The position numbers and the translations under genes were made by a program. Shown here piece by piece: positions 26,243 through 35,600 of a stretch of 64,000 bases of DNA (its first letter is position 1; each line of letters starts with the position of its first letter). Origin of the DNA: Crystallibacter permensis (GTDB lineage Bacteria; Actinomycetota; Actinomycetes; Actinomycetales; Micrococcaceae); NCBI RefSeq assembly GCF_025960875.1, contig NZ_JAODLR010000006.1:124001-188000 (forward strand), given 5' to 3'. The notes below the pieces were generated by a model, which saw only the letters and a list, made by a program, of their open reading frames with translations, was not told the DNA's origin and searched no databases.

Positions 26243-29200
26243 ATGCCCCTGCACCTCACGCTTGCCGCCGCAGAAGGTCTGCCCGAATCCACGGCCCGCT
26301 GGATTGCCGACCATCGCGAAATCGTCGTCGAAAGCAGCGGAACCTCGTCAGGGAGCGTCCTGGCGACGTGGCTGCAGGATCAGCTTGGGAGTAGTCAGCT
26401 GGTGCTGAGCATTGGCGGCGAGCCGTTGGAAGGCCTGAGGACCCACAGCTTCCCGCTGGTGAACGGTGCCGTTGTGGTCTGCAGCGTCGCGGCTGCGTTC
26501 CGGCCCCGGCATCGGTCGTCCATTTCGGACCCCCGCGGTGCAGGCGTCGCCTCAGGTGGTGCAGCTGGCATCACTTTGGCAGTGACGGGAGGACCGGACT
26601 CAGGCCGGATATTCGAACTCCCGCGAGGAAACCATTCAATTGGCCGGGAAGGCTGCGCCGTGGGCATAGATGACCCGGCGCTGTCGCGAAAGCATGCAGT
26701 GCTCAGCATCACCGAGCGCGAGATCTGTATTACGGATCTCGGGTCCGCCAACGGCATCGAGGTGGACGGAAACGCGAGGAAGTCCTCCGCGTTGACGTCC
26801 GGGATGGGTATCGGGGCGGGCAACAGCAGGCTCTCGTTGTGGGTGGGCAGCGAACCGCCCGAAGCACTCACCCCTGACGAGGACCTTGCAGCACCGGTGC
26901 CGGTTAATGCACGGGCGCCGGAGGGCCGAGGAAAAATGACCCTGCTGCTGGCGGGGCTCCCGCTGGTAGCGGGTGTGGCCCTGGCTGTACTGACCGGAAT
27001 GTGGTTCTTCCTCGCGTTCAGTGGCCTGTCCCTGCTGACGGCTGCCATTCCTTATGCGGCGGGAAAATCGCAGCGCAAACGCTTCAAGGCGGCCGTGGAC
27101 CGGGCCGTTGCACACGACGCCGTGCGGCGCTTTCTGAGCGCACCGGATCCGGCGAGATTGTTGTACGGCGTGCTTCTGGGCGAGCCTCTTCCCGTCACGC
27201 CGGCGAGGCCGGAGCATCTGTGGCTTCGCCTCGGGACAGCAGAAGACACGCCGAAGATCGAATTTCCTGCTGGAACGGACAACCGGGAGCTGCCGGCCTT
27301 GCCTGGGTTGCCGGTGGCATTTGATCTGATGGCGGAGCGCAGCATCGTCTTCAGGGGCAGCAATGGCGCGCTGCACCGGATGCTCAATTCCTGCTTACTG
27401 CAGCTGGGTGCCCGGGCTCTACGTTCGCGGTTTCGGGTAATCTGCTTCGGCGATCCGCAGTCACTGCCTGCAGCGGCACGGTTCCTCCCGAGCACAGCGC
27501 TCTGCAGCCGTCCCGGTGCGCTTGCCGAGCTACTGGGGTCCGCTCCGGATGAAGCGGTCGTACTGATCGTCGGCCGGCCGGATGAAGCCGAGTCCGTCCT
27601 GGAGGGACTTGAAAACCCGCCTGCAGTGCTCTGGTTCGCAGGCGGAGCCGATGTCGGCCTACGGATCGAACTGTCTTTCCAGCAGGGCTTGCTGCACGAG
27701 GGCTCGGACCGGCGTGGTTTCGTGCCGGACCTCGTTTCAGACCAGACACTTGAGCGGTTCGCTCGCTTGTCTGCGGCCGCCGTACCAAGCGGCACCGACG
27801 CCGTGCTGGCCGGGCTTCCGGACATGTGTGCGCTGGAGTCCCTTCTACCGCGGACTTCCACGGGCCCACGATGGGCCGTCAATGCATCGGTACACGGGCT
27901 GCGTGCCGTACTGGGCGTCGGCGAGTACGGCCCGCTCGAACTTGACCTGACCGTTGACGGTCCCCATCTGCTCGTCGCCGGCACTACCGGTTCAGGCAAA
28001 TCGGAACTGCTTCGGTCGCTGGTCCTCGGTCTGGCGCACCGGCACCCGCCGCAGAAGGTTCACTTCCTCCTGGTGGATTTCAAAGGAGGAGCAGGGCTCG
28101 GGCTCCTCTCGGACTTACCGCACAGCATCGGCCTCCTGACAGACCTTTCCGCGGAGAACGTCAACCGCGCCCTCCTCTGGCTGCGGGCCGAGGTACAGCG
28201 GCGCGAAACGGAATTAGCTGGCTTGGGGGCAACGGACATCAGCGAATGCCGGCCTGGCGTACTGCCGCGGCTCGTCGTCGTCATTGATGAATTCCGGATG
28301 CTCGCCGACGAGGTGCCGCGGGCAGTTCCGGAACTCATGCGAATAGCAGCGTTGGGAAGGTCGCTCGGCGTCCACCTGGTGATGGCAACACAGCGGCCGC
28401 AAGGCGCCATCACCTCCGATATCCGCGCCAACGTCACGACGGCGATCGCCTTGCGTGTGCAGACAGCGCTGGAGTCGTCCGATGTGATCGACTCACCCGC
28501 CGCGGCCGCCATCGATGTCGGTTCACCGGGACGAGCCTTCCTAAGGACCGGATCAGGAGCACCGTACGAATTCCAGTCAGCCTCAGCGACAGTCCGCAGC
28601 ATCGGGACGGACTTTTTGGCGATGAGCCTTGAGGACTGGCTTGAGCGGGGAAACGATCTGCCTACTGAAGACGGTGAAGGTAACGTTGCCTGCCGGCAGA
28701 CGTGGTCCCCTGCCCTTGACCCTGCCAAGGCTCTCGTCGAGGAACTGCGCGGTGCCGCTGCCGCGACGCAGCTGCCCGAACCCCTCCGCCAGTTGACGCC
28801 CCCGTTGCCGGATGTCATCGTTCCGGAGGATCTCGTATCAGGGAATGCTGGCACTGGCGCCGTGGATCTGGGACTGCTGGATCTACCGGAGGAACAGTGT
28901 CAGCGCGTCCTCCGGTGGCACCCTGAGAAGGACGGACATCTAGCTATTGTCGGTGTGGACGGCAGCGGAGCCTTGGAGCTGGTCTGTGCTCTGTCCGCGT
29001 CGCTACTCGCCGGAGATCCGGAACGCCATTGCTACGTACTTGACGGGGATGGCTCGCTGGTTGCATTGGCAGGAGCCGGACGGACGGGTGCATACACCGG
29101 CCCCCAAGACGTCGAACGTGCCGCACGTCTCCTGCGCAAGCTCGCCGATGTGGTCGCTGACCGTCTTGGCCGTCTGTCGGCTGCCGCACCCATCGGGTCT

Positions 29201-30175
29201 AGACCTGCCCCAATTCCTCTGGTGGTCCTTGTCACCGGGTGGGGCCGTTGGGCCTCTGCCTTTCGGAACAGCCGCCTCGCCTGGGCAGAGGAGTGTGTAC
29301 AGGACATTGCCAGGGACGGCGCCAGGACGTCTGTCATCCTAGTGATGTCCGGGGAACGGGAACTCATGACCGGCAGGTATTTCGGGCTGCTGGGCAACAA
29401 GCTCTTCCTTCCGGCCGGCAGCAGCCCGGAGAACCTTATGTCCTGGCCGAAACTCCCGCCGATGGAATTCGTTGCCGGCCGCGCCATGGTCCAAGGACGG
29501 ATCGGCGCTAAATCCCCGGCCGTTGCCCAGTTGTTGAGCGCCGGTGTCCGCCTTCCGCCATTGCCGCCTCGAAGCCGCCCGTTCAAGGTGGAGCCGCTGC
29601 CTGCGTGCATCGGCCTCTCTTGCCTGCCGGAAGCTATCCTGCCCGATGACAAGCATCTCGTCATCGGCGTCGAAGGCGATGAACTGGAAGCATCGTTCGT
29701 GAAGATAGTCCCCGGAGAGGCCTTGCTGGTCCTCGGTCGGGCCGGGAGCGGCAAAACCAACTTACTCCAGGTTCTGAATCGCCAGTCCACCGGACAGTTC
29801 CGGTGCCATTGGCCGCCGGCCGGAATTGAGCCAGAGCGGTTCTGGGAAGAGCTGGATATCGGGGGACCCGGTGCCTTGATGCTCGTCGATGACGCCCACA
29901 GGTTGGGTCCGACAGCACAACGGCGCCTCACTGAATTGGTCGCGGCAGGCGCTGCCGCGGTTGTGACCGCTGTTCCGGGCCCAACGTTGCTGCAGCAGGT
30001 CCCGCTGGCCTCCGCGGCGCGGGTCACCGGAACAGGCATGGTGCTTTCGCCGCAATCTCCAAGCGACGGCGATTTTTTCGGGATCCGGCTTGACCAGTCA
30101 CAGTCCCCGCCAGGGCGGGCCTGGTCAATCCAGAGTGGCCGGAACGTGACGCTGCAAATAGCCTTCGCAGATTGA
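26243..30175 (+). CDS. FHA-FtsK/SpoIIIE multi-ATPase, EssC/EccC-like
   Basis: ATG 26243, with AAGGAAAG upstream, gives 1310 residues. Residues 1-90 resemble a small beta-rich domain. An FHA domain (about 110-195) has HSIGREGCAV, LSRKHAVL and LGSANGIEV. Two TM helices lie near 232-275. The first FtsK module has Walker A GTTGSGKS (580-587), VDFKGGAGL, Walker B VVVIDEF (Asp near 681) and ATQRPQG. The second module has a degenerate P-loop, GVDGSGAL (904-911), with Ala where Lys is needed. The third has GRAGSGKT (1165-1172) and LMLVDDAHRLG. The FHA, twin TM and tandem ATPase order is that of EssC/EccC motors of type VII secretion. No WXG100 substrate or other ESX component is nearby, so its cargo is unknown. 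Confidence 0.88.
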   Translation: MPLHLTLAAAEGLPESTARWIADHREIVVESSGTSSGSVLATWLQDQLGSSQLVLSIGGEPLEGLRTHSFPLVNGAVVVCSVAAAFRPRHRSSISDPRGAGVASGGAAGITLAVTGGPDSGRIFELPRGNHSIGREGCAVGIDDPALSRKHAVLSITEREICITDLGSANGIEVDGNARKSSALTSGMGIGAGNSRLSLWVGSEPPEALTPDEDLAAPVPVNARAPEGRGKMTLLLAGLPLVAGVALAVLTGMWFFLAFSGLSLLTAAIPYAAGKSQRKRFKAAVDRAVAHDAVRRFLSAPDPARLLYGVLLGEPLPVTPARPEHLWLRLGTAEDTPKIEFPAGTDNRELPALPGLPVAFDLMAERSIVFRGSNGALHRMLNSCLLQLGARALRSRFRVICFGDPQSLPAAARFLPSTALCSRPGALAELLGSAPDEAVVLIVGRPDEAESVLEGLENPPAVLWFAGGADVGLRIELSFQQGLLHEGSDRRGFVPDLVSDQTLERFARLSAAAVPSGTDAVLAGLPDMCALESLLPRTSTGPRWAVNASVHGLRAVLGVGEYGPLELDLTVDGPHLLVAGTTGSGKSELLRSLVLGLAHRHPPQKVHFLLVDFKGGAGLGLLSDLPHSIGLLTDLSAENVNRALLWLRAEVQRRETELAGLGATDISECRPGVLPRLVVVIDEFRMLADEVPRAVPELMRIAALGRSLGVHLVMATQRPQGAITSDIRANVTTAIALRVQTALESSDVIDSPAAAAIDVGSPGRAFLRTGSGAPYEFQSASATVRSIGTDFLAMSLEDWLERGNDLPTEDGEGNVACRQTWSPALDPAKALVEELRGAAAATQLPEPLRQLTPPLPDVIVPEDLVSGNAGTGAVDLGLLDLPEEQCQRVLRWHPEKDGHLAIVGVDGSGALELVCALSASLLAGDPERHCYVLDGDGSLVALAGAGRTGAYTGPQDVERAARLLRKLADVVADRLGRLSAAAPIGSRPAPIPLVVLVTGWGRWASAFRNSRLAWAEECVQDIARDGARTSVILVMSGERELMTGRYFGLLGNKLFLPAGSSPENLMSWPKLPPMEFVAGRAMVQGRIGAKSPAVAQLLSAGVRLPPLPPRSRPFKVEPLPACIGLSCLPEAILPDDKHLVIGVEGDELEASFVKIVPGEALLVLGRAGSGKTNLLQVLNRQSTGQFRCHWPPAGIEPERFWEELDIGGPGALMLVDDAHRLGPTAQRRLTELVAAGAAAVVTAVPGPTLLQQVPLASAARVTGTGMVLSPQSPSDGDFFGIRLDQSQSPPGRAWSIQSGRNVTLQIAFAD

Positions 30176-30187
30176 GGCAAGTCCCGG

Positions 30188-30610
30188 TTATAGAGCCGTC
30201 GGCGCGGCCCCCTTGGTCAGGAATTCCGTCACCGGACGGGTAAATATCAGCAGCATCACCACGGCGGCCGGCAACAGCAACGCCAGCCCGGGACCGAGCA
30301 GTCCTCCGGAGAGAGTGGGCACCGCGATGACAATGATAAACAGCTGCCACACCAGGGCTGCGGCTCTCGTCCATCGGTAGCCGCGAAAAAGAAAATGGCC
30401 TACGGCCAGAAGCCACCCGGCAAGGAGCACCAACAGCACTAGTTGGAACACGGCTCCGCCGAAGGAGGTCGGCGTTTGCGTCAGTAAGCCGTAGACGAAC
30501 CACCCCGCGACCGCCAAAAGTGCCAGTGCCTCCAGGACGACAACTCCGGCGATGACGATGATCGCAATCGGACGCTTGATAGGTGCTGAAGAGGCCGGAG
30601 GTATTGACAC
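30188..30610 (-). CDS. Small four-helix membrane protein, unknown function
   Basis: The 140-residue product starts at GTG 30610, with a GGTAGGG-like site. It has four hydrophobic helices (about 14-44, 50-72, 82-100, 105-125) and short polar ends. No catalytic motif is visible. It ends 12 bp from the end of the FHA-FtsK gene on the opposite strand, and its start lies upstream of whiB1. A membrane protein in this position near whiB1 is also found in mycobacteria. I do not assign a function. Confidence 0.75.
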   Translation of the reverse strand: MSIPPASSAPIKRPIAIIVIAGVVVLEALALLAVAGWFVYGLLTQTPTSFGGAVFQLVLLVLLAGWLLAVGHFLFRGYRWTRAAALVWQLFIIVIAVPTLSGGLLGPGLALLLPAAVVMLLIFTRPVTEFLTKGAAPTAL

Positions 30611-30777
30611 ATAGGCACCCTACCTTAGATAGTCGGTACTCAGCCGGTTGCCATAAATCAGAGCAAAAGCGGCATCGTATCAAGCCTGTGATGAATGACT
30701 CACGTTCCTGAACGATTAAGTCAGCAGAACCCCTTGTTTACACGGATTTAACGTGAAACTCTTGATCTGAAGCGAAC

Positions 30778-30796
30778 GGGGGCCATCAGAGCCCCC
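30778..30796. other. GC-rich hairpin in the whiB1 upstream region
   Basis: GGGGGC (30778-30783) pairs with GCCCCC (30791-30796) over a 7-nt loop, followed by TTTA. It could end transcription entering from upstream or shape the whiB1 leader. Confidence 0.4.
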
Positions 30797-30813
30797 TTTA
30801 CTATGAGTCCGTT

Positions 30814-30829
30814 CGTGAACGTTTTCACA
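30814..30829 (+). promoter_or_regulatory. CRP/GlxR-like binding site upstream of whiB1
   Basis: CGTGAACGTTTTCACA matches the cAMP-receptor pattern TGTGA-N6-TCACA at nine of ten positions. It lies 45 bp before the whiB1 start. In Mycobacterium tuberculosis, whiB1 is known to be controlled by the CRP protein Rv3676, so a functional site here is plausible. Overlap with the real promoter has not been established. Confidence 0.6.
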
Positions 30830-30873
30830 AGAGAATTCCATCGGACCCCATTTAAAAGGAGTATGTGATCAGC

Positions 30874-31122
30874 ATGGATTGGCGTAGCCGCGCGGCGTGC
30901 CTCGACAAGGACCCGGAGCTGTTTTTCCCCGTGGGAAACACCGGTCCGGCGCTGCTCCAGATCGAGGAAGCAAAGAGCGTTTGCCGGCGCTGCCCCGTGA
31001 TCGACACTTGCCTCCAGTGGGCGCTTGAGTCCGGTCAGGATGCCGGCGTCTGGGGCGGCATGAGCGAAGACGAGCGCCGTGCTCTCAAACGCCGGGCTGC
31101 ACGGGCCCGCCGCGCTTCCTGA
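30874..31122 (+). CDS. whiB1: WhiB1-type iron-sulfur transcriptional regulator
   Basis: Wbl proteins bind a 4Fe-4S cluster and act with the primary sigma factor; WhiB1 is nitric-oxide sensitive and essential in mycobacteria. The 82-residue product has the four cluster cysteines C9, C37, C40 and C46, the GVWGG turn and a basic C-terminal tail with KRRAARARR. MDWRSRAACLDKDPELFFPV closely matches mycobacterial WhiB1. I prefer ATG 30874; GTG 30865 lies too close to AAAAGGAG (30854-30861). It is followed by a strong hairpin and faces pdtaS, as in mycobacteria. Confidence 0.95.
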   Translation: MDWRSRAACLDKDPELFFPVGNTGPALLQIEEAKSVCRRCPVIDTCLQWALESGQDAGVWGGMSEDERRALKRRAARARRAS

Positions 31123-31139
31123 ATCGCAGTGCCTAGGCA

Positions 31140-31170
31140 AGAGGCCGTCACCCAAAAGGTGGCGGCCTCT
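31140..31170. terminator. Bidirectional hairpin terminator between whiB1 and pdtaS
   Basis: A 13-bp stem (31140-31152 with 31158-31170, one G-U pair) and a 5-nt loop containing AAAA lies between two convergent genes. There is no long T-run, which is common in high-GC genomes. Confidence 0.75.
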
Positions 31171-31183
31171 CCTATGCCCGGAC

Positions 31184-32662
31184 TCAACGAGGGATCGTAG
31201 GGTCGAGGATCAGTTCGATGTTGACGCACGTTCCACCGCCCTCCCTCGGGCTCCACTCAATGGTTCCGCCCAGCTCACTGGTAACCAGTGTCCGCACAAT
31301 CTGCAGACCGAGACCGTCGCTCTTGGCCTCTTCGGGCAACCCGACGCCATCATCGGCGATGGTGACTTTGAGGAGTTCCGTCTCCGCTTCGCTGGGCTCC
31401 CGCTCAGCCGTCAGCCAGACCGTACCCGTCCGGCCGTCCAAGCCATGCTCGACGGCGTTTGTCACCAACTCGTTGATGACCAGCGCGAGCGGCGTTGCAA
31501 ATTCACTCGGCAGGTCGCCAAAATCGCCGCTGCGTTCGGTGCTGACCGTCTGCGTAGGAGAGGCTACTTCGGCCGAAAGCCGGAACTGCCGCCCGATCAA
31601 CTCATCGAAATCCACATTCTGCGCTAACCCCTGCGACAATGTCTCATGCACCAGGGCGATGGTAGAAACACGGCGCATGGCCTGCTCCAGCCCCTGTTTT
31701 CCTTCCTCACTGACCATCCGCCGTGATTGCATCCTGAGCAGTGCAGCCACGGTCTGCAGGTTGTTCTTGACACGGTGGTGGATTTCCCGGATCGTCGCAT
31801 CCTTGGAAACCAGTTCCATTTCCCTTCGCCGCAGTTCCGAGACATCCCGGCAAAGCACCAGCGAGCCGAAGCGCTCCTGCTCATTGCGTAGAGGAATGGC
31901 TCGAAGGGTCAGGGTTACGCCGCGTGATTCAATTTCAGTCCGCCACGGCATCCGTCCCGTGACGACCAGCGGAAGGGTTTCGTCGACCATCCGGCGGTCT
32001 TTGAGCAGCCCCGTCGTGATCTCAGCCAGCGATCGGCCTTCCAGCGATTCCACGTCGCCAAGCCTTCGGAAGGCTGAGACGCCGTTCGGGCTGGCATACT
32101 CAACGATTCCCTCGGCGTCCATGCGAATGAGGCCATCGCCAACACGGGGAGCACCTCGGCGTGAGCCCGTGGGCGAGGCGAAATCCGGCCATAGACCGAG
32201 TGTGCACATGTGCAGCAGATCATAAGCGCACTGCCGATAGGTCAGTTCCAACCTGGACGGCATCCGGGAACTCGACAAATCCATGTGGGAAGTGACAATG
32301 GCCAAAGTCCTGCCATTTCGCACCATGGGTACGGCTTCGACGCGCATGGCCATCTCGGTGGTCCAGTTGGTCTCGCCGGAACGCTCAATGACCTGCGATT
32401 CACGGGCAGCGTCAACCAGAGGCTTCAGATCCGCCCGGATACGCTCACCCACGAAGTCGCTGTGGAAGACGGTGTGCGTCGTTGATGGCCGGACGTGCGC
32501 CAACGCGACATACCCGCCGTCGGGGGTTGGAAACCATAACGCCAGATCGGCGAACGCCAAATCGGCGATTAGCTGCCAATCCCCTACCAACAGGTGAAGC
32601 CACTCCGCGTCCCCCGGCCCAAAATCTGCATAATCCTTTATCGGGTCCGTAAAGATGGCCAA
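31184..32662 (-). CDS. pdtaS: Sensor histidine kinase PdtaS (HisKA_2 type)
   Basis: The 492-residue soluble kinase has an N-terminal GAF-like domain (about 10-150), a PAS domain (about 175-280), then the HisKA_2 phosphoacceptor box EIHHRVKNNLQ (His295/296) and a HATPase_c domain with INELVTNAVEHGL (N box), ADDGVGLP (G1) and GLGLQIVRTL (G2). It has no TM segments. In mycobacteria PdtaS phosphorylates PdtaR, an RNA-binding antiterminator, and lies beside whiB1. No regulator gene with an ANTAR domain is in this window. It is transcribed toward whiB1, and its start is two bases downstream of the glutamate dehydrogenase gene. Confidence 0.92.
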   Translation of the reverse strand: MAIFTDPIKDYADFGPGDAEWLHLLVGDWQLIADLAFADLALWFPTPDGGYVALAHVRPSTTHTVFHSDFVGERIRADLKPLVDAARESQVIERSGETNWTTEMAMRVEAVPMVRNGRTLAIVTSHMDLSSSRMPSRLELTYRQCAYDLLHMCTLGLWPDFASPTGSRRGAPRVGDGLIRMDAEGIVEYASPNGVSAFRRLGDVESLEGRSLAEITTGLLKDRRMVDETLPLVVTGRMPWRTEIESRGVTLTLRAIPLRNEQERFGSLVLCRDVSELRRREMELVSKDATIREIHHRVKNNLQTVAALLRMQSRRMVSEEGKQGLEQAMRRVSTIALVHETLSQGLAQNVDFDELIGRQFRLSAEVASPTQTVSTERSGDFGDLPSEFATPLALVINELVTNAVEHGLDGRTGTVWLTAEREPSEAETELLKVTIADDGVGLPEEAKSDGLGLQIVRTLVTSELGGTIEWSPREGGGTCVNIELILDPTIPR

Positions 32663-32663
32663 A

Positions 32664-35600
32664 TTAGCTCCGTACGGTCGAACGCATCAGTCGCAGGGCA
32701 ACTGATAGGGAGGCCATGTCATCATGCTCCAACTGGCTGATTTCCTCGAACATTTTCTTTGCTCGTTCAATGCTCTCGGAATTGGCTTTTACCCACTTCT
32801 GCATTCGGTCATCGGCGTCAAGATTCGCTTCTGTGCTCTTCATGACGGCGAGCGTCATATCCGTGATGGTCGAATACAGATCATCACGCATCGCGGCTCG
32901 GGCCAGTGCCTGCCACCGGTCTTCGCGCGGCAGTTTAGTAATGCGGTTTAGCAGGGCGTCGACTTCGAACCTGTCGTACACCGCAAAGTAGATCTGCGCA
33001 ACTGTATCGACCGGTTCCTCAGCGCGGACTGCAATGCGTGCCACATCCAGCAGTCCAAAGCTTTCGAACTGCTCGGCCCACTGATGGGCGATCGTCTCGG
33101 GAAGTCCCCACTGCTCGCCCTGCTGCCGCCACTCCTGCACCCGCTTCAGGTCATTGCCGCGCAGGTACTTGACCAGCCTGGTCCGAAGCGGATCAATCAG
33201 CGGCTTGAAGGCCGCAATGCCTTCGCCGACCGGAGTGCCGCTGTCGGCATGGTTGACCCACCAGCGCACTGCCCTGTCGAGCAGCCTGCGTATGTCGAGA
33301 TGGATGGTCGACCAGACCTCGGTCGGGAAATTGGCTGGCAACTGGTTGAGCTGAGCCACCTGCTCGTCCAGTTCGTAGATCTCGCGAAGCGTGACGAACG
33401 CTTTGGCGACCGCAGCTTCGTCAACCGATGTCTCTTCCATCACCCGGAAGGCAAAAGTGATGCCCCCCATGTTGATCATGTCGTTGGCGACTACCGTAGC
33501 GATGATTTCACGCCGCAACGGATGCAGGGCCAGGTCCGACCCGAACCGCTCGACCAGCGGGACCGGGAAGTAGCCGCGAAGAACTTTGTCGAAGTACGGA
33601 TCGTCAGCAAGGTTGCTAAGAGTCAGCGCGCGGGTCAGCTCGATTTTGGCGTAGGCGGCGAGGACCGCCAACTCAGGCGATGTCAGACCCTTGCCCTTGT
33701 CAATGCGCTCGTGAAGTTCGCTGGTGGTCGGCAGTGCCTCGAGCTCACGGTTGAGTTCGGCTGTCTTTTCCAGCCAGTCCATCAATCGTTCATAACTCGG
33801 ACTCCACTCGACGACACGTTGACGGTCGTTGAGCAGCAGGACATTCTGGTCGATGTTGTCCTCAAGCACGAGCCGGCCGACCTCGTCGGTCATGGACTGG
33901 AGAAGTTGCGTGCGCTCTGCTGCCGGCAGTTTGCCTGCTGCCACCAGTTGGTCGACGAAGACCTTGATGTTGACCTCATGGTCCGAGCAGTCCACACCGG
34001 CAGAATTGTCGATGGCATCCGTATTCAAGATGACTCCGTTGAGAGCAGCCTCGATACGGCCTCGCTGGGTCATACCAAGATTGCCGCCCTCGCCGACGAC
34101 TCTGGCACGCAGGTCTTGTCCGTTGACCCGGATGTTGTCGTTGGCCTTGTCTCCGACCTCCGCGTTGGACTCCGTGGACGCCTTGACGTAAGTACCGATG
34201 CCGCCGTTGTACAGCAGATCTACGGGGGCTTGCAAAATAGCGCGCAGCAGTTCCGGCGGGCTGATCGCGGCCATGCTCTCATCCAGTCCTAGAGCCTGAC
34301 GGACTTCCCGAGAAAGCTCAATCGACTTAATAGACCGGGAATATACCCCGCCTCCCGCGCTGATCAGTGACGTATCGTAGTCGGCCCAGGACGACCGGGG
34401 CAGTTCGAACAGTCGCTTACGCTCCGTGTAGGACGATGTCGGATCCGGATTGGGATCCAGGAAAATGTGACGGTGGTCGAAGGCTGCCACGAGGCGAATG
34501 TGCTTCGAGAGCAACATGCCGTTGCCGAAGACGTCGCCGCTCATATCGCCTACGCCGGCAACCGTGAAGTCTTCCTGCTGGGTATCGATGCCCAGCTCGC
34601 TGAAGTGACGCTTAACCGATTCCCATGCCCCGCGAGCGGTAATGCCCATGGCCTTGTGGTCGTAACCAACGGAACCGCCGGAGGCGAATGCGTCCCCCAG
34701 CCAGTGACCATACTCTGCCGATATTTCGTTGGCGATGTCGGAAAAGCTCGCCGTGCCTTTGTCTGCGGCAACAACCAAATACGTGTCATCCCCGTCTAGG
34801 CGGACAACGCGTTCGGGTGGGACAACCTGCTGGCCGGCAGGCGTCCGGACAAGATTGTCGGTGATATCGAGCAGACCGCGGATGAATGTCCGGTAGCTCG
34901 CTTGGCCTTCTGCCATCCAGGCAGCTCGGTCATTCGCGGGGTCAGGCAGCTGCTTCGCATAGAAGCCGCCCTTGGCACCGGTCGGCACGATGACGGCGTT
35001 CTTGACCGTTTGCGCTTTAACCAATCCGAGGATTTCCGTGCGGAAGTCTTCCCTGCGATCGGACCACCGGAGCCCGCCTCGTGCAACTTCGCCGAAGCGC
35101 AGGTGCACTCCTTCGACCTGCGGTGAGTAGACCCAGATCTCGAATTTCGGCCGCGGGAACGGTGCTCCTTCGATGGCCTCTGGACGCAGCTTAAAGCTTA
35201 AGTAAGGCTTGTTCTGAAAGTAGTTGGTCCGCAAAGTGGCCTCAATGACGTTGGCCAGCGTCCGAAGCACGCGATCCGCGTCCAGAGTCGGAACAGCCTG
35301 AAGTCCGTCGGCAAGACTTGCGCGCGCTTGATCGAGGGAAGCTGCCCGGGAGTCCTCGTCCAGGTCGGGATCGAACCGGACCTTGAACAACGTGATCAAC
35401 GCGTGGGCTACCGCCGCGTTTGCAAGCAAGGTATCGGCGGTAAAACTATACGACCCTGCATAGCCCAACTGCCGCACATACCGGGCGTAGCTGCGCAGCA
35501 TCGAGACCTCTCGCCAAGGCACCCGTTCCTGCACGACCAGCCGGTCGAACCGGTCGGATTCGCTCCGCCCTGTGACAACGGCGCCAAAGGCGTCCTGCAC

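Noticed and set aside
30810-30821. CGTTC-GT-GAACG palindrome as a separate operator
   Set aside because: It overlaps the CRP-like site and is explained well enough by it; no known actinobacterial motif of this form is certain.
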